Assembly: GCA_020002185.1 (NCBI GenBank)
Contig: CM034542.1
Span: forward strand, 57,817,592 to 57,881,591
Length of the DNA stretch: 64,000 bases
Direction: 5' to 3'
Source: Paraescarpia echinospica
Taxonomy: Eukaryota > Annelida > Polychaeta > Sabellida > Siboglinidae
This document shows, piece by piece, positions 59,461 to 64,000 of the stretch (the first letter of the stretch is position 1; every line of letters begins with the position of its first letter). Position numbers and translations under genes: made by a program. The notes below the pieces were generated by a model. The model saw only the letters and a program-made list of their open reading frames with translations, had not been told where the DNA came from and did no database searches.

Positions 59461-60945
59461 TACGTTACAATGACGTCACTTCCTAGTAACATGCGGGTTT
59501 CCGGTGCATCTCCCGCCACGCGTCGCCACTGTTCAGGGCCACGGCTAAACAAGACGCCCTCAAAGCGAGCGCTCCTGACACGATCAACGGCCTGGCAGGG
59601 GCTTGATGTCGGGCGGACGAAGGGCTGACCCGTGGGCTTGCGACGTTTATACTTGATAGACTACTATACAAACGGGGTGGCCGTCAAACACAGTGTCTAC
59701 TATAGTACTATTGTCTATTAATGTACCCATTCCCAACCTTCCGGTTTTTTTAACAATTCATATGGTAACTAGACCAACGTAACTCAAATCAAATAACTCT
59801 CAAGAAAAGGTTTTCTTTTCTTCCCCGATTCACTCAGCCTTCGAAATACTTCAGTTATGCTATATCTCAAGAAAGCAGTGTTACGTGAATCAGAAGATGT
59901 GATATGATGCCCGATCCGTCAGGCAATCACTCGAATATAGCGAAACTACGACCGAAACAAACTACTTCCGGTATCGGTTCCACCCTCCGGGTTCCTGGCC
60001 AAGCGGAACCAGGCGCCCAATTACACCTAGGCTCGATGTGAGACTCCGGGTGAATTGTATCACACCACGCTGTCTACGTTGAGATAAACAGAACATGTGC
60101 TCAAGTGCTTCATAGTTTAACTCGGTGGGTCTGCGATGCGCATGACCGGCTCCTAACAAGACGAGGCTGATATTCCAGGAGGTGTTCCTAAACTGGACAT
60201 CCTCGGAGGCCGCCATGTACTTCCAGGGTCATCGGTAAACATGGAAAGCTGTTTTAGATTGGCATTTTACGTGTGAAACACAGCATTCAGTCAGAAGGAG
60301 GAAATGTTGGGGGTTGAATGTGTGCTTCCTCCTCGTGCCACAAAACATGCCCAAGCTGACTTGCTCGACCAATGTATGTCATCTGCACTAGTAAAAGCGT
60401 GCATGCGTGCGTGCTTCTGCCTAGATGTGTGCACTCGTGTATATGTCCAGTGCGTGCCTGAGTGCCTGCATATGTGGTGGGCTAGCGTGCGTGTGACCAG
60501 GGAAACAACTCGACAACCCATTCAAACTACTGTTGTACGAGTATTCTCCACCTACTTGTGAAACCAGACAGCCACTCCAAGCGGGACATCCCCGCAGGTA
60601 ACGCGTAGCCTCGGATGGACGCATTGCAGAGAGCGACACAGTCGATGAGACCCCACTGTTGCAGCAGCTTTTACTTTCCGACCCAAGTTTATATTTTGTC
60701 AAATGTTGCATATGTGTCAATTTGTGACACCCAAAATTACAAACTTCGAGACATGTTCTGCAGGCTATAACTCAAACCGATATACCTATTTACATAAGTT
60801 CTTACCTTACCTTACCTTAAGAACGGTCAATAATTGCCCAAGTTGAGCACTGAGACCATCTCAAGGTTAGTTTGCTGTAGTGGTATTCCATTGTCTATTG
60901 ATTTTGCTGCTATTGTTGTTGGCGTTATTGTTTTCTCTTTATATC
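59461..60945. other. Unassigned sequence, moderately GC-rich
   Basis: Minus-strand frames at 59483-59671, 59962-60216 and 60421-60720 have no recognised domain. A short ttaccttacc duplication occurs at 60804. Confidence 0.45.
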
Positions 60946-61066
<121 letters not shown>

Positions 61067-61074
61067 AGTATGTG

Positions 61075-61250
61075 AAGTTGTAGAGGTCTGGATGGTCTCT
61101 CCAGTCTCTTTGAAGGCAGACTTCAGCTGATTGATTGTCGTGCTTGGACTGTGTCTTCTAATAGTGCATTCCAGGATCTTACTACACGGGTGGAGAGGAA
61201 AGTGTGTCTGGTTCCTGTTGATGTCTGTGTAACAAGTTTTTCTCTGTGAC
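61075..61250 (-). mobile_element. LINE C-terminal tail ending in a TG/CA array
   Basis: The minus strand from about 61240 reads TSTGTRHTFLSTRVVRSWNA and LLEDTVQARQSIS, the common end of CR1/Jockey-like reverse transcriptases (F..R....WN.L...V.A.S...F). The microsatellite lies at its 3' side, as expected for an expanded retroelement tail. Confidence 0.6.
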
Positions 61251-61254
61251 GCTA

Positions 61255-62000
61255 GAACGACAAACAGGACAATATAATAAATGTATACAAACAACACAAT
61301 TTATATTCCGTGCATATATAATTATACACGGGACCAACTAGTTGTGCACCTGGGTCTCACTCAACAACCTAATATTCAAGCGAAGCAGCTCTGCTTTGAT
61401 TTCTGAAAGATACACGACCAACTGTCAAAAAGTTGGTGTGTGCGTGAGTAAGAGGGCTAGCTCACCTAACAAAAAGAAGGGTTTAGAACAAAATAATAGA
61501 CATGGTGGGAACTAAAAAATACTCTGTATTACAGATTTAGTCTTTGCGAACAGTGTATGCAATAATGAACGTTATTTATGATGGCATCTAGTTATCATAA
61601 ATACAAAACGTTTGTTACCGGGGACCGTTTTATCAACTACTAAGAGTAAAACGCCTGCCCCCCTACGACGGCTTACACAATTACGACATTCCTATTGCGA
61701 TCGTTCCATTCTTCCGATAACTAAACATCGCCGCGTGTGGAATGTCATTATTGTGCGCGACTTACACCAAAGCCGGACGGGTTAGGGTTAAAGTAAATAT
61801 GTTGTGGAATGTCGTAGTTAAGTTAGGGAGTTAAGAACGCCCCATACTGAAAGAATGTTAAAGAACTCCCTTACAATCGGAGAGGATCTTATCACATGTT
61901 TAATTGAAGCAGCGAGGTTCGTCCTTGGCGAGAAACAAGGGAGACAGGGGAACCAGATATCACTTTAGGACACACCCTGAAAACTGGATATTTGAGGTCA
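61255..62000. other. Unassigned spacer
   Basis: No coding similarity or repeat structure recognised. Confidence 0.5.
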
Positions 62001-62004
62001 TTTA

Positions 62005-62310
62005 GGGATAAGCTACTGTTTTAGTTGCAGAAGTGTTAGCAAATCGTGCTTCAATTTAATGAACCAATTAATATGACTATCATGCACAATTTCTTTTACT
62101 TGAAAGGCGACTATGTAAACAAGGACTGTGTGTTTTCTTAACTGTTTAGCATGGAGTGACACGAACTTCAGAATTGTCAATGAATAAGAAGAGTTTGGAG
62201 CCGATTTCAGAATTGTCCTTTCCTTATGGAGGATCACTGGTTAGCTTGGGGACAGCATTTCAATTGAATTGTACAAAAGACCATACATTGTGTATATTAT
62301 AAAAAGGAAT
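62005..62310. repeat. Dispersed repeat, copy B (contiguous)
   Basis: Carries both halves of the repeat seen split at 18800-19025 and 19828-19960, here separated by only about 15 bp. Shared landmarks are gtgttagcaaatc, gcatggagtg.cacgaac, aattgtcaatga and tggttagcttggggacag. Confidence 0.65.
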
Positions 62311-63230
62311 TAATGGACCGCATAGGTATGCAACCATGGTGCAGGTATGTCAAAATGTCTCCTGCAGTTAACCTGGCAACGTGGTTAACGAAGGAAGCAA
62401 ACAAAACAATGGTACAACAGGTCAAGCAGCTGCACCATTTGAAGAACGCCCGCACCCCAAACCGTCAACTCATCAAGTCAATGTAGCCGTACTGTGTGTA
62501 CGTGTGCATGTGCATATGTGCGTGCGTGCTTCATACGTGAGAGCAAACAGCACTGACAAAATGTTGGCTAGGACAGCTATGTATTTTCAAGGCCAGTCCA
62601 GCTGTCCCTTCATTGTCCGGACTGAAGTTCACCCACATGTGAATGTTATAGACAACTTGCACAAAGGTTTAGCAAACCCACTGTCTGTTTAAGTTATTTA
62701 TTACAGATACATCAATATTACATGCAACTTGATACAAGAATAATGATAGTTACGTGCAATGTGTCCTGAAGAATGATGGGTATTCTCATTTAGATACACC
62801 GAGATACAGTGACAAAGCAACATTAGCAACATTGTTGTGATGCCAGTGTGAACATGTTGCTGTTAATTTGCCCATGTACATTATAACGTACATAAAGAGT
62901 GGACATGTGAAAGAACAGCATCCAGAAACATGTTATCAATCAGGGCAAACATCTGCTTGAATGAGTACAGAAACACTGGCACATGATAAAATACATTCCA
63001 ACTTGTACACAAAGACATCTGTGTGACATCGTCTTATCAGATACGTTAAGATTGCGTACAGCATCTAAATTCCAGGGCGGATGCTGCTTATAATCTTGTT
63101 GTATCATACCAAGACTATTTGCAAGGTGTAATTATTTCTTATTGGAACTAGACAGAATGTTCCTGTCAAACACCCACTATAAGTGGCTTCCAAGTAAACA
63201 ATGCTTTTCCAAAAAGATACAAATTATTCA
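62311..63230. other. Unassigned sequence before the satellite
   Basis: The 103-codon frame at 62381-62692 has no recognised domain. The remainder is AT-rich and may include diverged satellite units. Confidence 0.4.
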
Positions 63231-63231
63231 A

Positions 63232-64000
63232 CAGTGCTACTCCAATGGATTAAGAATTATTAAAAAATGACACTACGTTACAATCTATTTGATCACACAT
63301 TTATACTGGCACATTTATCAGTTATCTATAATACTGACATGCCAACATCCATAACTAAACATTTACTAATGCCTCTATCAGCATCTCTTAATGGAGACGG
63401 ACTCCAAAACCAACAGAATAATAATGACTGGACAATGCTACTCCAACATGATAAGTCTTACTCAACTGTCTTAAACTAACATAATAATAATGATTGGACA
63501 ATGCTACTCCAACATGATAAGTCTTACTCAACTGTCTTAAACTAACATAATAATAATGATTGGACAATGCTACTCCAACATGATAAGTCTTACTCAACTG
63601 TCTTAAACTAACAGAATAAGAATGACTGGCTCCAGTTCATCAACAGAAAGAGAACTGTTCAAAAACAAAAACTGCAGTGAACATTACATGCCAATTTATC
63701 GCAATGCAAAATAGCAAATTAACCAGTATCTTTACACTGACATGCCACCATCCATAAGTAACATTTCGCCTCCCTCAATCTGTCCTGTATTGGGGACGGA
63801 CTGCAAAAACAACAAACTACAAATTATTCAATGATTCTTCTCGAAATCCAATAGCATAACAATTACTGAACAATGCTAAGAGAATAATTAAACAATTGTA
63901 CCAGTCCTTCAACAAATTAAGAACTACTAAAAAAACTATAGAATGTAGCATCTATTTTATTACACATGCATACTGGCAAATTTACTGGTATCTTTATGCT
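63232..64000. repeat. Satellite with nested 66-bp array, runs off the edge
   Basis: Blocks at 63240-63413 recur at 63720-63810 and 63907-64000: (c/t)a(a/g)tatctttacactgacatg, cc(a/t)ccatccata, gggacggact. Inside the first unit a 66-bp subrepeat (ggacaatgctactccaacat, gataagtcttactcaactgt) is expanded to about 3.3 copies at 63412-63630; gacaatgct starts at 63431, 63497 and 63563. The array continues past the window end. Confidence 0.85.

Noticed and set aside
63400..63610. CRISPR-like array of 66-bp repeats
   Set aside because: The repeats are contiguous with no unique spacers and the host is a eukaryote; it is a tandem repeat.

Overview
This window looks like eukaryotic nuclear DNA from an invertebrate animal. 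A mollusc or other lophotrochozoan is my best guess. The reasons are AT-rich intergenic sequence, exon fragments with GT-AG boundaries, many (CA)n and (GA)n microsatellites, several clades of non-LTR retrotransposons (RTE/BovB-like, CR1-like, L2-like), tRNA-derived SINEs, foldback elements and hairpins with Penelope-like features. There are no operons, bacterial genes, rRNA genes or CRISPR arrays. The species cannot be fixed from sequence alone.

Layout. 0-5.7 kb: simple repeats, a LINE tail and a 1.5-kb element with ~100-bp inverted ends. 6.6-8.3 kb: a decayed transposon-associated protein on the minus strand with an inverted duplication. 8.4-11.1 kb: an L2-like LINE preceded by an in-frame poly-alanine array. 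12.8-17.6 kb: one exon resembling mRNA cap methyltransferase RNMT, then three exons of arginine methyltransferase PRMT5, interrupted by a minus-strand RTE element and SINEs. 17.8-24.8 kb: repeats, a LINE tail, one laminin-G exon and a TIR-like element. 24.8-31.5 kb: LINE pieces and very long purine-rich simple repeats. 33.8-41.8 kb: SINE, a long CR1 element with an upstream SGNH-esterase ORF, and an RTE element. 42.5-49.2 kb: exons of a calpain protease. 50.0-50.9 kb: two laminin-G exons. 52-64 kb: a second copy of a 1.1-kb repeat, CR1 debris, unassigned ORFs and a satellite running off the right edge.

The main result is a series of unrelated host-gene fragments (RNMT-like, PRMT5, laminin-G, calpain, laminin-G), all on the plus strand. 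Most retain recognisable splice sites and consistent intron phase. All but the single RNMT exon carry frameshifts or in-frame stops. I read them as decayed, intron-retaining gene copies embedded in transposons; an error-rich assembly is the main alternative. I see no gene in the window that I can call intact. The second notable result is a hairpin insertion at 47338-47569 in a calpain intron. It is flanked by a 14-bp direct repeat that duplicates the 3' splice site of the next exon, and each arm carries a hammerhead-ribozyme-like core.
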